From Betaproteobacteria bacterium (GTDB lineage: Bacteria; Pseudomonadota; Gammaproteobacteria; Burkholderiales; Burkholderiaceae_C): DNA of 64,000 nucleotides. The notes beneath the pieces were generated by a model, which saw only the letters and a list, made by a program, of their open reading frames with translations, ran no database searches and was not told the DNA's origin. Positions 24,542 to 32,685 of this stretch are shown piece after piece. The stretch lies in contig JADJWD010000002.1 of the NCBI GenBank assembly GCA_016716535.1, forward strand, positions 62,001 to 126,000, read 5' to 3'. Position numbers and translations under genes: made by a program. Positions within the stretch are counted from its first letter, which is position 1, and every line of letters begins with the position of its first letter.

Positions 24542-25209
24542 CGGCCGCTCTCGCTGGCGCCGGGCCGCCGCAGCATGCCGCGCAGCACGAGGTCGAGGTG
24601 CGTGCGCAGCAGGCTCTCCGGGTCCATCGTCGCGCAGCCCTGCACCGGGCAGGCGCCCACCGAGTGCTGGTGCAGCGCGATGAAGATCATCGGCGCCAAC
24701 AGCGCGTGCGCCGTCTCGCGCGGCGGCAGGTCGCGGAACTCGCCGCTCGTGATGCCGCGCCCGAGCACGGCGCCGAACAGCGCCTCGGCCGGCGCGATCA
24801 CCTCGTCGGCGTAGAACTGCGCCAGCTCGGGGAAGTTGCGCACCTCGGCGAGGATGATCTTGTGGATGCCGGCGGCGCGCGTGCGGCCCACCCGCTCCCA
24901 CCAGGTGAGCATCAACTGCACGAGCAGTTCGGCGCTGGCGCCCTGGAACTGCGCCACCGCCTCCTGGCCCTCGGCGATCAGCGAGCCGAGGTTCTGCCGC
25001 ACGACGGCCTTGAACAGCTCTTCCTTGCTCGGGTAGTACAGGTACAGCGTGCCCTTGGAGACGCCGGCGCGCTGCGCCACCTCTTCGGCGCGCGTGGCGG
25101 TGAAGCCCTTCTCGACGAAGAGCTCGAGCGCCGCGTCGAGCAACTCCTGCGGCCGCGCTTCCTTGCGGCGCTGGCGCGTGGGGACTTCGTCGGTGGAATC
25201 GGATCGCAT
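24538..25209 (-). CDS. TetR/AcrR-family repressor of the efflux operon
   Basis: A 223-residue regulator with an N-terminal helix-turn-helix at about 22-68: ATRAEEVAQRAGVSKGTLYL followed by YYPSKEELF. The C-terminal ligand domain is of the AcrR-like type. It is the first gene of the efflux operon and overlaps the adaptor gene by 4 bases. Its promoter contains a near-perfect palindrome just downstream of the -10 box, so autorepression with release by a pump substrate is the expected regulation. Confidence 0.94.
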   Translation of the reverse strand: MRSDSTDEVPTRQRRKEARPQELLDAALELFVEKGFTATRAEEVAQRAGVSKGTLYLYYPSKEELFKAVVRQNLGSLIAEGQEAVAQFQGASAELLVQLMLTWWERVGRTRAAGIHKIILAEVRNFPELAQFYADEVIAPAEALFGAVLGRGITSGEFRDLPPRETAHALLAPMIFIALHQHSVGACPVQGCATMDPESLLRTHLDLVLRGMLRRPGASESGR

Positions 25210-25231
25210 GGATCGCTGGATACGCTTAATG

Positions 25232-25245
25232 ACTGACTGGTCAGT
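25232..25245. promoter_or_regulatory. TetR operator palindrome
   Basis: ACTGAC-TG-GTCAGT is a perfect inverted repeat with a 2-base centre. It lies 23 bases upstream of the tetR ATG and covers the expected transcription start of the promoter at 25246-25274. Sequences of the form ACTGACnnGTCAGT are used by many TetR repressors of RND pumps. Confidence 0.75.
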
Positions 25246-25274
25246 AATGTAGTTTGTGGCGCCGGGCCGGTCAA
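25246..25274 (-). promoter_or_regulatory. Sigma-70 promoter of the tetR-RND operon
   Basis: On the minus strand TTGACC (complement of 25269-25274) and TACATT (complement of 25246-25251) are separated by exactly 17 bases. Transcription would start near 25239, inside the operator. Confidence 0.75.
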
Positions 25275-25339
25275 GCCGCAGGGGCGTGCCGGCCCGTGGA
25301 ACGGCAAGGGGAAGGGGCCGGGTCGGCGATCATCAGCCC

Positions 25340-26017
25340 ATGCTCGACCCCCGCCCCGACCGCCGCCATGAACAAAGCCAGCTTCGGCGCAGCGCCGCGG
25401 CCCGCCGCCGACTTCTTGCCGGCGCCGTCCCGATCGCCGTCCGGATCGCCGTCCGGATCGCCGGGCCGGTGGCCCTCGGCGCCCTGGTTGGGCTCACCGG
25501 TCTCGCCGGCTGCGCCGGCATGTTCGGCCCGCCCGATCGCATCACGCTGACCGGCGACGAGATCACGCGGCTGCTCGATCGGCGCTTTCCGCAGGAGCGG
25601 CGGGTGCTCGAGGTGCTCGACGCCACGCTCAGCGCGCCGCAGGTGCGGCTGCTGCCCGATCGCAACCGGCTGGCCGCGGTGCTGGACATCGCCGTGCGCG
25701 AGCGGCTGCTTGGCGGCCGCTGGAAAGGCACGTTGTCGTTCGACAGCGCGCTGCGTTGGGAGCCGCGCGACCGCACGCTGCGCCTGAGCCAGGCGCGCGT
25801 GGCCGACCTGCGCCTGGCCAGCACGGCGGCCGGCGATGCGCGCACCGCCGCCGAACGGCTGGGCGCCGCGCTCGCCGAGCGCGTGCTCGAAGACCTCGTG
25901 CTCTACACGCTGCCCACCGAGCGCGCCGACGCGCTGCGCGCCGCCGGGGTGGCGCCGTCGGCGGTGGCGGTCACCGCGCGTGGGGTGGAGATCACGCTTT
26001 CGCCGCTGGCGCCCTGA
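25340..26017 (+). CDS. DUF1439 lipoprotein (YceB-like)
   Basis: A 225-residue lipoprotein with the lipobox LAGCAG (Cys about 56) after an unusually long, Arg-containing leader. The mature part (GPPDRITLTGDEITRLLDRRFP ... VEITLSP) matches the DUF1439/YceB family, periplasmic lipoproteins of unknown role. The ATG at 25340 is chosen; upstream codons look like leader sequence. The leader contains a 12-bp triplicate that encodes AVPI-AVRI-AVRI. It is followed by uppP on the same strand. Confidence 0.82.
   Translation: MLDPRPDRRHEQSQLRRSAAARRRLLAGAVPIAVRIAVRIAGPVALGALVGLTGLAGCAGMFGPPDRITLTGDEITRLLDRRFPQERRVLEVLDATLSAPQVRLLPDRNRLAAVLDIAVRERLLGGRWKGTLSFDSALRWEPRDRTLRLSQARVADLRLASTAAGDARTAAERLGAALAERVLEDLVLYTLPTERADALRAAGVAPSAVAVTARGVEITLSPLAP
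25424..25459. repeat. Three tandem 12-bp units inside the DUF1439 leader
   Basis: GCCGTCCCGATC at 25424-25435 is followed by two exact copies of GCCGTCCGGATC (25436-25459). The unit keeps the reading frame, so copy-number change would lengthen or shorten the signal peptide by four residues. Confidence 0.7.
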
Positions 26018-26117
26018 AGCAGGGGAGGGTCCCGCGGCGGGCCGGCCGCGGCCGCTGCCTATGATCGCGGCCGAGCAACTTCTTCGACCCCTTTCACGAG
26101 GGGACCTGCCGCCCCCC

Positions 26118-26984
26118 GTGGATATCCTGCTGCTGATCAAGGCCGCCCTGATGGGCGTGGTCGAGGGCCTGACCGAGTTCCTGCCGATCTCGTCGACCGG
26201 CCACCTCATCCTCGCCGGCTCGCTGCTGGACTTCACCGGCGAATCGGTCAAGGTCTTCGACATCGCGATCCAGACCGGCGCGATGCTCGCCGTCATCTGG
26301 GAGTACCGGGTGCGGCTGCGCGGCACCGTCGCCGGCCTGTTCGACACGCCGCGCAACCCGGTGGCGCGGCGCTTCGCGCTGAACCTGCTGGTGGCCTTCC
26401 TGCCGGCGGCGTTCTTCGGCCTGCTGCTGGGCAAGGTCGTCAAGACGCACCTCTTCCACCCGCTGCCGGTGGCCACCGCGTTTGTCGTCGGGGGCCTCCT
26501 GATCCTGTGGATCGAGCGCCGGCACAAGCGCCGCTACGGCGAGCGCGACCTCGAAGGCGTGCGCCTGGCGCGCGTCGAGAGCGTCGACGACATGACGGCG
26601 CTCGATGCGCTGAAGGTCGGCCTCGTGCAGTGCCTGGCGCTGATTCCCGGCACCAGCCGCTCGGGCGCGACGATCATCGGCGCGATGCTGTTCGGCTTCT
26701 CGCGCAAGTGCGCCACCGAGTTCAGCTTCTTCCTCGGCATCCCGACGCTGATGGCCGCCGGCGCCTACTCGGTGTGGAAGGAGCGCGCGGCACTGAACTG
26801 GGCCGACCTGCCGATGTTTGCGGTGGGCTTCGTCGTCTCGTTCTTCAGCGCGTGGCTGTGCATCCGCTGGCTCATCCGCTACGTGGCGACGCACGACTTC
26901 ACCGTCTTCGCCTGGTACCGCATCGTCTTCGGCGGCATGGTGCTGCTGACGGCGTATACGGGCTGGGTGGAGTGGAAGGCTTGA
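26118..26984 (+). CDS. uppP: Undecaprenyl-diphosphatase (bacitracin resistance)
   Basis: A 288-residue membrane enzyme that dephosphorylates undecaprenyl diphosphate, recycling the lipid carrier for peptidoglycan and other cell-wall polymers. Both signatures are present: EGLTEFLPISSTGHLIL near 14-30 and PGTSRSGATI near 178-187. Seven to eight membrane helices are visible. A GTG at 26118 is chosen because family members begin MDILLLIKA; an ATG at 26060 would add 19 residues. It ends 42 bases before the convergent trmB stop. Confidence 0.95.
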   Translation: MDILLLIKAALMGVVEGLTEFLPISSTGHLILAGSLLDFTGESVKVFDIAIQTGAMLAVIWEYRVRLRGTVAGLFDTPRNPVARRFALNLLVAFLPAAFFGLLLGKVVKTHLFHPLPVATAFVVGGLLILWIERRHKRRYGERDLEGVRLARVESVDDMTALDALKVGLVQCLALIPGTSRSGATIIGAMLFGFSRKCATEFSFFLGIPTLMAAGAYSVWKERAALNWADLPMFAVGFVVSFFSAWLCIRWLIRYVATHDFTVFAWYRIVFGGMVLLTAYTGWVEWKA

Positions 26985-26985
26985 G

Positions 26986-27012
26986 GAGCGATCCGATCCA
27001 GCGATCGGGCTC
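26986..27012. terminator. Possible bidirectional hairpin between uppP and trmB
   Basis: The convergent gap holds GAGC at 26986-26989, CGATC at 26994-26998, GATCG at 27003-27007 and GCTC at 27009-27012, which can fold into an interrupted stem. There is no T-run, so intrinsic termination is uncertain. Confidence 0.3.
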
Positions 27013-27026
27013 TTCGGCGTGCGGCG

Positions 27027-27785
27027 TCAGCGCCGCTCGAACACCAGATCCCACACGCCGTGCCCGAGCTTCAGGCCGCGCTGCTCGAAGCGCGTCAGCG
27101 GCCGCCACGGCGGCCGCGCTGAGCAGCCCGCGGCGCGATTGACGAGCAGCGGCTCGCCGGCCAGCACGTCGAGCATCTGCTCGGCATAAGGCTGCCAGTC
27201 GGTGGCGCAGTGCAGGTAGCCGCCGCTGGCCAGACGCCGCGCCAGTTCGGCGACGAACGCCGGCTGCAGCAGCCGCCGCTTGTGGTGGCGCTTCTTCGGC
27301 CACGGGTCGGGGAACCAGACGTGGATGCCGGCGAGCGACGCCGGCGCGACCATCGTGCGCAGCACCTCGACGGCGTCGTGGCGCACGATGCGCACGTTGG
27401 CAAGGCCTCGTTCGCCGATGAGCTTCAGCAGCGCGCCGACGCCGGCCTCGTGCACCTCGACGCCGATGAGGTCGTGGTCGGGCAAAGCCGCCGCCACCGC
27501 CGCTGTCGCGTCGCCCATGCCGAAGCCGACTTCTAGGATGCGCGGCGCGGCGCGGCCGAAGACGGCGTCCCAGTCCGGCCATGTCGCCTGCCACGGCAGC
27601 ACGAAGCGCGGGCCGAGGTCGACGAGCGCGCGCTGCTGCCCGGGCCCGAGACGCCCGCCGCGCAGCACGTAGCTGCGGACACGGCCGTCGTGGGCGGGGG
27701 CCGGCGCGGGCGTGGACGGCGCAGCCTGGGCGGAGGGCGCAGAAGGCGCAGATTCGGCAGAAGCTTCTCGGGCAGCGGGTTCCAT
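27027..27785 (-). CDS. trmB: tRNA (guanine-N7-)-methyltransferase
   Basis: A 252-residue SAM methyltransferase that makes m7G46 in tRNA. The SAM site EVGFGMGDAT lies near 84-93, and the family hallmark WFPDPWPKKRHHKRRL near 151-166, with the later TDW motif (CATDWQPYAEQM). The first 35 residues are low-complexity Ala/Pro/Ser sequence. It is divergent from the tRNA-Gly gene about 105 bases away. Confidence 0.95.
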   Translation of the reverse strand: MEPAAREASAESAPSAPSAQAAPSTPAPAPAHDGRVRSYVLRGGRLGPGQQRALVDLGPRFVLPWQATWPDWDAVFGRAAPRILEVGFGMGDATAAVAAALPDHDLIGVEVHEAGVGALLKLIGERGLANVRIVRHDAVEVLRTMVAPASLAGIHVWFPDPWPKKRHHKRRLLQPAFVAELARRLASGGYLHCATDWQPYAEQMLDVLAGEPLLVNRAAGCSARPPWRPLTRFEQRGLKLGHGVWDLVFERR

Positions 27786-27847
27786 CACGCCGCGATTGTC
27801 GGGGGCGCTTCGAGGTCGGCCCGGCAACTGGATTGGTGCGGGTCCCG

Positions 27848-27877
27848 TTCCTGCGCCGCAAGCCCGGTGGCTAGAAT
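27848..27877 (+). promoter_or_regulatory. Probable promoter of tRNA-Gly
   Basis: TAGAAT at 27872-27877 matches the -10 consensus in five of six positions and lies 12 bases before the mature tRNA 5' end. A weak -35 candidate, TTCCTG, is at 27848-27853 with an 18-base spacer. Confidence 0.5.
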
Positions 27878-27889
27878 GCGCCGCATCCT

Positions 27890-27963
27890 GCGGGCGTCGT
27901 TCAATGGCAGGACCTGAGCTTCCCAAGCTCAAGACGTGGGTTCGATTCCCATCGCCCGCTCCA
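27890..27963 (+). tRNA. glyT: tRNA-Gly (anticodon CCC)
   Basis: A 74-base sequence folds as a cloverleaf. The acceptor arms GCGGGCG and CGCCCGC pair, the anticodon stem TGAGC/GCTCA closes the loop TTCCCAA with CCC at 27922-27924, and the T loop TTCGATT is in its arm. The CCA end is encoded (27961-27963). It reads GGG codons, which should be usable in this GC-rich genome. The symbol is provisional. Confidence 0.95.
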
Positions 27964-28022
27964 GCCGCCCCGATCGGGGCGACTCCAAGATCGCGCATCA
28001 TCGCCATCTCCGCGCCGCGATC

Positions 28023-28958
28023 ATGAACGCGCCCAACCGCCTGCCCACCGTCTCCGTTGTCGCCATCGACGACAGCGGCAGCGCGACGTTGCGGGCTCGC
28101 CTGGCCGAACTGGTGCGGCTGCCGGGCCTCGACGTGCAGGCGGGCGCCGGCGGCCTCACCGGCGCCGCGGCGCAGGCCGACGTGGTGCTGCTGCACGCCG
28201 CTGACCGCAGTGCGCTCGCCGTGCTGCCGGCGCGGCCGGGGCTGGCGGCGCTGGCGCACGACCGGCCGGTGGTCGTCGCCTGCGGCGAGCCCGACGATGC
28301 GGCCGAGACCGAACTGCTGCGCCTGGGCATCGAGGCCATCGTCGGCGACCGCGACAGCGCCGAGCTGGCGCGCGCGCTGCGCCACGCGTTCGTGCGCAAG
28401 CAGCTCGAGCGCACGGCGCGCACGGCGTACGCCACGGATCTCGCCACCGGCCTGCCGCACGAGGCGCAGCTGCTCGAACACATGACGCAGTTGATCGCGC
28501 TGCGCGAGCGCGAGCCGGCGCCGCTGGTGCTGATCGTGCTGCGCGTCGACGGCGTTGCGCAGGCGGCGGCGCGGCTCGGCGACGAGGCGGCCAACGTGCT
28601 TCGCCGCAAGATCGCCGTGCGGCTGCGCGGCGGGCTGCGCGCCAGCGACGTCGTCGCCTCGCTCGGCACCGATCTGTACGCGGTGATGCTTGGCCGCGTC
28701 GACGTGGCCGGCGACGGCGACGGCGTCGCCGGCAAGCTGCTGCGCGCGCTCGAGCAGCCGTTCGTGCTGGCCGGCCAGCCGTGCAGCGTGCAGGCCGCCT
28801 TCGGGCTGGCCAGCTACCCGGCCCACGGCAAGGATGCTGCGCGGCTGCTGCAACGCGCCGCCGCGCAGGCCGCGATGGTCGGCGCCGACGACGGCGGCGG
28901 TGCGCAGCACAGCACCTTCAGCGTGCTCGGCGGCGCGGCGAACGACGAGCCGGGTTGA
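28023..28958 (+). CDS. Degenerate GGDEF-domain protein with receiver-like N-terminus
   Basis: A 311-residue protein. The first 120 residues resemble a receiver or response-regulator-like fold (VSVVAIDDSGSATLRARL ... EAIVGDRDSAELARAL) without a clear phospho-acceptor. From about 140 a GGDEF-like fold follows (YATDLATGLPHEAQLLEHM; ASDVVASLGTDLYAVML), but where diguanylate cyclases have GGDEF it reads LGTDLY, so catalysis is not expected. It may act as a c-di-GMP-independent adaptor or a GTP/c-di-GMP sensor. It lies 60 bases after tRNA-Gly; no operon partner is evident. Confidence 0.75.
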   Translation: MNAPNRLPTVSVVAIDDSGSATLRARLAELVRLPGLDVQAGAGGLTGAAAQADVVLLHAADRSALAVLPARPGLAALAHDRPVVVACGEPDDAAETELLRLGIEAIVGDRDSAELARALRHAFVRKQLERTARTAYATDLATGLPHEAQLLEHMTQLIALREREPAPLVLIVLRVDGVAQAAARLGDEAANVLRRKIAVRLRGGLRASDVVASLGTDLYAVMLGRVDVAGDGDGVAGKLLRALEQPFVLAGQPCSVQAAFGLASYPAHGKDAARLLQRAAAQAAMVGADDGGGAQHSTFSVLGGAANDEPG

Positions 28959-29020
28959 CGCGTTCGTTTGTCGTTCGTTTGTCCTGCCGCTGCGCAGGTC
29001 CTTCAGGCCGCGCCGTCACA

Positions 29021-29803
29021 ATGCAGACGATGAGAGATGCCCCTCCGCCCGCCCCGTCCGAGGTGCCGCCGCGTGTCGTCACGCTCAGCGGCGCGACCAA
29101 CTTCCGCGATCTCGGCGGCTACTCGAATGACGACGGCCGCCGGCTGCGCTGGCGGCGGCTGTTCCGCTCCGACCATCTCGGCGCGCTGACCGCGGCCGAT
29201 CACGCGGTGCTGTCGAAGCTGGGCATCGCCGCGGCCTTCGACTTTCGCGGCGTCGACGAGCGCGCCGCCGCGCCGTACGAGGTGCCGGGGCTGGCGCAGC
29301 ATTCGTTGGCCATCGAGCCGACCGTGGCGCAACGCATGCAGGAGCACATCGACGCCGGCCGCCGCCTGACGGTGCCGATCGTCGAAGGGCTGATGCGCGA
29401 TCTCTACCGCGGCCTCGTCGAGGAGCGCACGCACCGTTTCGTCGAGTTCTTCGACCACCTGCTGCGCGCCGAGGCGCCGCTCGTCTTCCACTGCACCGCG
29501 GGCAAGGACCGCACCGGCGTCGCCGCGGCGCTGGTGCTGCTGGCGCTGGGCGTGTCGCGCCAGACGGTGATGGACGACTACCTGCTCAGCAACGAGTACT
29601 TCAAGCCGCCGTGGACGCCGCGCGCCGACATCGACCCGGCCGTGCTGCGCGCGCTGTGGGGCGTGCAGCCCGACTACCTCGAAGCGACGCTGTCGACGCT
29701 GGACCGCACGCCCGGCGGCGTCGAGCGTTTCCTGCGCGAGCGGCTGGGCCTGGCCGGCGAGCGGCGGCTGGCGCTCGCCGCGCGGTATCTCTTGCGCGAC
29801 TGA
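29021..29803 (+). CDS. Tyrosine-protein phosphatase (MptpB-like)
   Basis: A 260-residue phosphatase of the Y_phosphatase3 type. The N-terminal motif GATNFRDLGGY is near 26-36 and the active-site loop HCTAGKDRTG starts at H157 with nucleophile C158 and R164. The extra lysine after the Gly is characteristic of MptpB-like enzymes, which also act on phosphoinositides. An alternative ATG is at 29030. Its stop overlaps the start of the phospholipase-D-like gene by 1 base (TGATG), so they are probably translated together. Confidence 0.9.
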   Translation: MQTMRDAPPPAPSEVPPRVVTLSGATNFRDLGGYSNDDGRRLRWRRLFRSDHLGALTAADHAVLSKLGIAAAFDFRGVDERAAAPYEVPGLAQHSLAIEPTVAQRMQEHIDAGRRLTVPIVEGLMRDLYRGLVEERTHRFVEFFDHLLRAEAPLVFHCTAGKDRTGVAAALVLLALGVSRQTVMDDYLLSNEYFKPPWTPRADIDPAVLRALWGVQPDYLEATLSTLDRTPGGVERFLRERLGLAGERRLALAARYLLRD

Positions 29804-31518
29804 TGCGCCCGACGAAGGAAAACGCGGTCCTGAAGGTGCGCGCCATCGCCGGCACGCACGTCGTCGTGCTGGCCTGGGACTTCCAGAACGCCGTGCGCAC
29901 GGCGCGCCTCGTCGACCTGCTCGGCTTTGCGATCGAGCGTTCGGAGTACGACCGCGACGGCCGCCGAGTCGAGACGTACTGGCTGCGCGGCATCAAGCGC
30001 TTCAAGCACAAGGACCCCGGGCTGCCGCCGGGCACGCCGGTGTCGTCGGCCGAGCACCCGATCCAGACCTTCCAGTGGGGCGACTACACGGCCAAGGCCG
30101 GCCGGCGCTACCGCTACCGCATCGTGCCCGTGCACGGGCAGCCGAAGAATCTGCGGCTCGACGTGGCCGCGGCGCTGGCGCTGTTCGTGCGCACCGAGCC
30201 CGACGAGGCCGGCAGCCCCTCGTCGACGAAGACGCGGCACGACATCCACTTCAACCGCGGCGTCATCGGCTCGCAGGCCTACGCGCGTACGTTCGGCAAC
30301 GCGGTGCCCGACACCACCGCTCCCGGCTCGCCCGAGATGGTGTGGCTGTCGCACGGCCTCTACGAGGGGCTGATGCGCTTCATCGGCCGCGCCGCCGACC
30401 AGCGCTTCGCACTGCGCGCCGCGGTGTACGAGTTCCATTACCCGCCGGTCGTCAACGCCTTCGCCGCGGCGCTGGAAGCGGGCGCCGACGTGAAGATCGT
30501 CTACGACGCCGAGCGCCCCTACAAGGCCGGCAACGAGGCGGCGATCGCCGCCGCGGGGCTCGATGCGCACGGCGCGGCGATCCCGCGCACGGTGACCAGC
30601 GGCATCCGCCACAACAAGTTCATCGTGCTGATGCAAGGCGGCGTGCCGCGCGCGGTGTGGACGGGCTCGACCAACTTCTCGGCCGGCGGCCTCTTCGGGC
30701 ACTCCAATGTCGGCCACATCGTCTGGGACCGCGCGCTCGCCGCGAAGTACCTCGCGTACTGGGAGCTTCTGGCGCAGAACCTCACCGACACGAAGCTGCG
30801 GCCGCTGAACAACGCCGCGACGCCGACGCCGGCCGGGCGTCCGCCGCCGGCGAGCGTGACGCCGCTCTTCAGCGCCCGCGACGCCAAGCCCGCGGCCACC
30901 GCCGCGGCCGTGCCGCCGGCGACGCTGCAGTGGTACGCCGAGCGCATGGCCGAAGCGAAGCGGCTCGTCTGCTTCACCGTCGCCTTCAGCCTCGACACCG
31001 TCTTCCAGCAGGTGCTGGCGCGCGAGAGCGACGTGCTGCGCTACGTGATCAAGGACGACCCGCTCGGCAGCGACGAGAACCTGGGCGTCGACCGCGACGT
31101 CATCTTCGCCAGCGGCGGCTACCTGGGCCCGGGCTGGTGGGCGAACTTCCTCGCCGAGCGCGACAACCCGCTGAACTCCAACGACTACATCCACACGAAG
31201 TTCCTGCTCGTCGACCCGCTGTCGGACGACCCGCTGGTCGTCACCGGCTCGGCCAACTTCAGCCGCCCCTCGCAGTGGAGCAACGACGAGAACATGCTCG
31301 TCATCCGCGGCGACACGCGCGTCGCGGACATCTACTTCGGCGAGTACATGCGCGTCTTCGACCACCACTACGCGCGCTACATCGTGCGCAAGCTCCAGGC
31401 CGAGGGCGTCTCCGACCCGGACGCCGGCTACCTGAAGGAAGACGCCGCCTGGGCACGCGCGCACTTCGATGCGCGCAGCTACAAGGCCAAGCGTCGGCGG
31501 TATTTCGTCAGCGGCTAG
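29803..31518 (+). CDS. Phospholipase-D-like protein with two HKD motifs
   Basis: A 571-residue PLD-superfamily protein. The first catalytic motif reads HNKFIVLMQGG ... TGSTNFSAGG (about 268-292), the second HTKFLLVDPL ... TGSANFSRPS (about 465-490), so two HxK half-sites are present as in monomeric PLD enzymes. A preceding domain (1-140) with Tyr/Arg-rich strands is unrecognised. There is no signal peptide, suggesting a cytoplasmic location. Possible roles are phospholipase, cardiolipin-synthase-like enzyme or nuclease. It is coupled to the phosphatase gene upstream. Confidence 0.85.
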   Translation: MRPTKENAVLKVRAIAGTHVVVLAWDFQNAVRTARLVDLLGFAIERSEYDRDGRRVETYWLRGIKRFKHKDPGLPPGTPVSSAEHPIQTFQWGDYTAKAGRRYRYRIVPVHGQPKNLRLDVAAALALFVRTEPDEAGSPSSTKTRHDIHFNRGVIGSQAYARTFGNAVPDTTAPGSPEMVWLSHGLYEGLMRFIGRAADQRFALRAAVYEFHYPPVVNAFAAALEAGADVKIVYDAERPYKAGNEAAIAAAGLDAHGAAIPRTVTSGIRHNKFIVLMQGGVPRAVWTGSTNFSAGGLFGHSNVGHIVWDRALAAKYLAYWELLAQNLTDTKLRPLNNAATPTPAGRPPPASVTPLFSARDAKPAATAAAVPPATLQWYAERMAEAKRLVCFTVAFSLDTVFQQVLARESDVLRYVIKDDPLGSDENLGVDRDVIFASGGYLGPGWWANFLAERDNPLNSNDYIHTKFLLVDPLSDDPLVVTGSANFSRPSQWSNDENMLVIRGDTRVADIYFGEYMRVFDHHYARYIVRKLQAEGVSDPDAGYLKEDAAWARAHFDARSYKAKRRRYFVSG

Positions 31519-31536
31519 AGGCGGCTGTTCGCGCGC

Positions 31537-32475
31537 CTACTCGCCCACGCGCGCACCCAGTGCCTCGACGCCGAACATCTCGCGCACCGCTTCGCGGTAC
31601 TGCGCCGAGCCGACCCAGTTCGTGCTGTGGTGCGAGCCGCCTTGCACGAGCACGAAGCGCTTCGGCTCGGGCGCACGCTCGTAGAGCGCGCGGCCGATCG
31701 AATGCGGCACGAGGCGGTCTTCGCTGCCGTGCACGACGAGCACCGGCGCGCGTACGCGCGCCATGCGTTCGGCGGCCTCGAAGCGCTGCGTCAGCAGCGG
31801 CCCGACCGGCAGCCAGCCCCACTTGAAGGTGGCCAGCAGGTCGCGCAGCGACGTGAACGAGCCTTCGACGATGAGCCCCGACAGGTCGTCGACCTGCGCG
31901 GCCAGGTCGACGGCGACGGCGCCGCCGAGCGAATGGCCGAAGACGAAGCGGCGGGCCTGTGGCGCGCCTTCGCGGGCGAGCCAGTCCCAGGCGGCGCGCG
32001 CGTCCTCGTAGGCCATCGTCTCGCTGGGCAGCAGGCCGGCGCCGCTACGCCCGAAGCCGCGGTAGTCGACGCCGAGCACCGCGAAGCCCAGGTCGTGCAG
32101 CCGGCGCATGCGCGGCGCGCTGCCGCGCACGTCCCAGCGCGCGCCGTGCAGGTACAGCAGCGTCGGCGCGTCGGCGCGCGCCTGCGGCAACCACAGCGCG
32201 TGCAGCTTCGTGCGCTCGCCGCTGACTTGCGAATCGAACTCGATCCACACGTCCTGCATGCCCTCGGCCGCCGCGAGGCCGGCGCTCCAGGTGCGCGCGC
32301 TCGGCTGGAAGACCCACTCGCGCTGCTTGTTGTCCAGCAGCGCGCAGCCGGAGATGCTGGCGGCAGCCAGTGCCGCCGCGGCCAATGCCAGCGACACGCG
32401 GCGCGCGGCCAGGCGCGCCACGATGCGCGCGGTGACTCGCCGGCCCGGTGCGGCGATCTGCTCGACCATCCTCAT
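31537..32475 (-). CDS. Alpha/beta-hydrolase lipoprotein
   Basis: A 312-residue serine hydrolase. The lipobox-like SISGCALL (Cys about 44) suggests attachment to a membrane. The fold is clear: YLHGARWDVRG as the oxyanion region, GVDYRGFGRSG, the nucleophile elbow GHSLGG, the acid in VHGSEDRLVP, and GGSHHS near the C-terminus. It resembles the BEM46/YqkD-type hydrolases. Genes on either side point away or converge, so it is probably a single-gene unit, divergent from the Bug gene. Confidence 0.88.
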   Translation of the reverse strand: MRMVEQIAAPGRRVTARIVARLAARRVSLALAAAALAAASISGCALLDNKQREWVFQPSARTWSAGLAAAEGMQDVWIEFDSQVSGERTKLHALWLPQARADAPTLLYLHGARWDVRGSAPRMRRLHDLGFAVLGVDYRGFGRSGAGLLPSETMAYEDARAAWDWLAREGAPQARRFVFGHSLGGAVAVDLAAQVDDLSGLIVEGSFTSLRDLLATFKWGWLPVGPLLTQRFEAAERMARVRAPVLVVHGSEDRLVPHSIGRALYERAPEPKRFVLVQGGSHHSTNWVGSAQYREAVREMFGVEALGARVGE

Positions 32476-32542
32476 GGCCAGCGATGCTATCGACGGCGCC
32501 AAGGCCCTTTGCTGCTGCCGGGAAAACGCCGACGCCCGAATA

Positions 32543-32559
32543 CACGACCTGCGGTCGTG
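32543..32559. repeat. Perfect 7-bp inverted repeat in divergent region
   Basis: CACGACC-TGC-GGTCGTG lies between the divergent hydrolase and Bug-family genes, roughly 70 and 127 bases from their starts. It could be a regulator site or a hairpin; no regulator gene is adjacent. Confidence 0.55.
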
Positions 32560-32685
32560 CCGTGCCTCGGGACGGTGCGGGCGAACCCCAAGCGCGCGTG
32601 TGAAGGCTCCATGCCTAGACTGCCCGCGCCGCACGCCGTCGTGCTTCACGCGCCGCGCGGCGCCACAACCACCGAGGAGACCACC

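Noticed and set aside
25836..26117. Long N-terminal extension of the UppP frame
   Set aside because: The extension overlaps the DUF1439 gene in another frame and UppP proteins start at MDILLLIKA-like sequence, matching the GTG at 26118.
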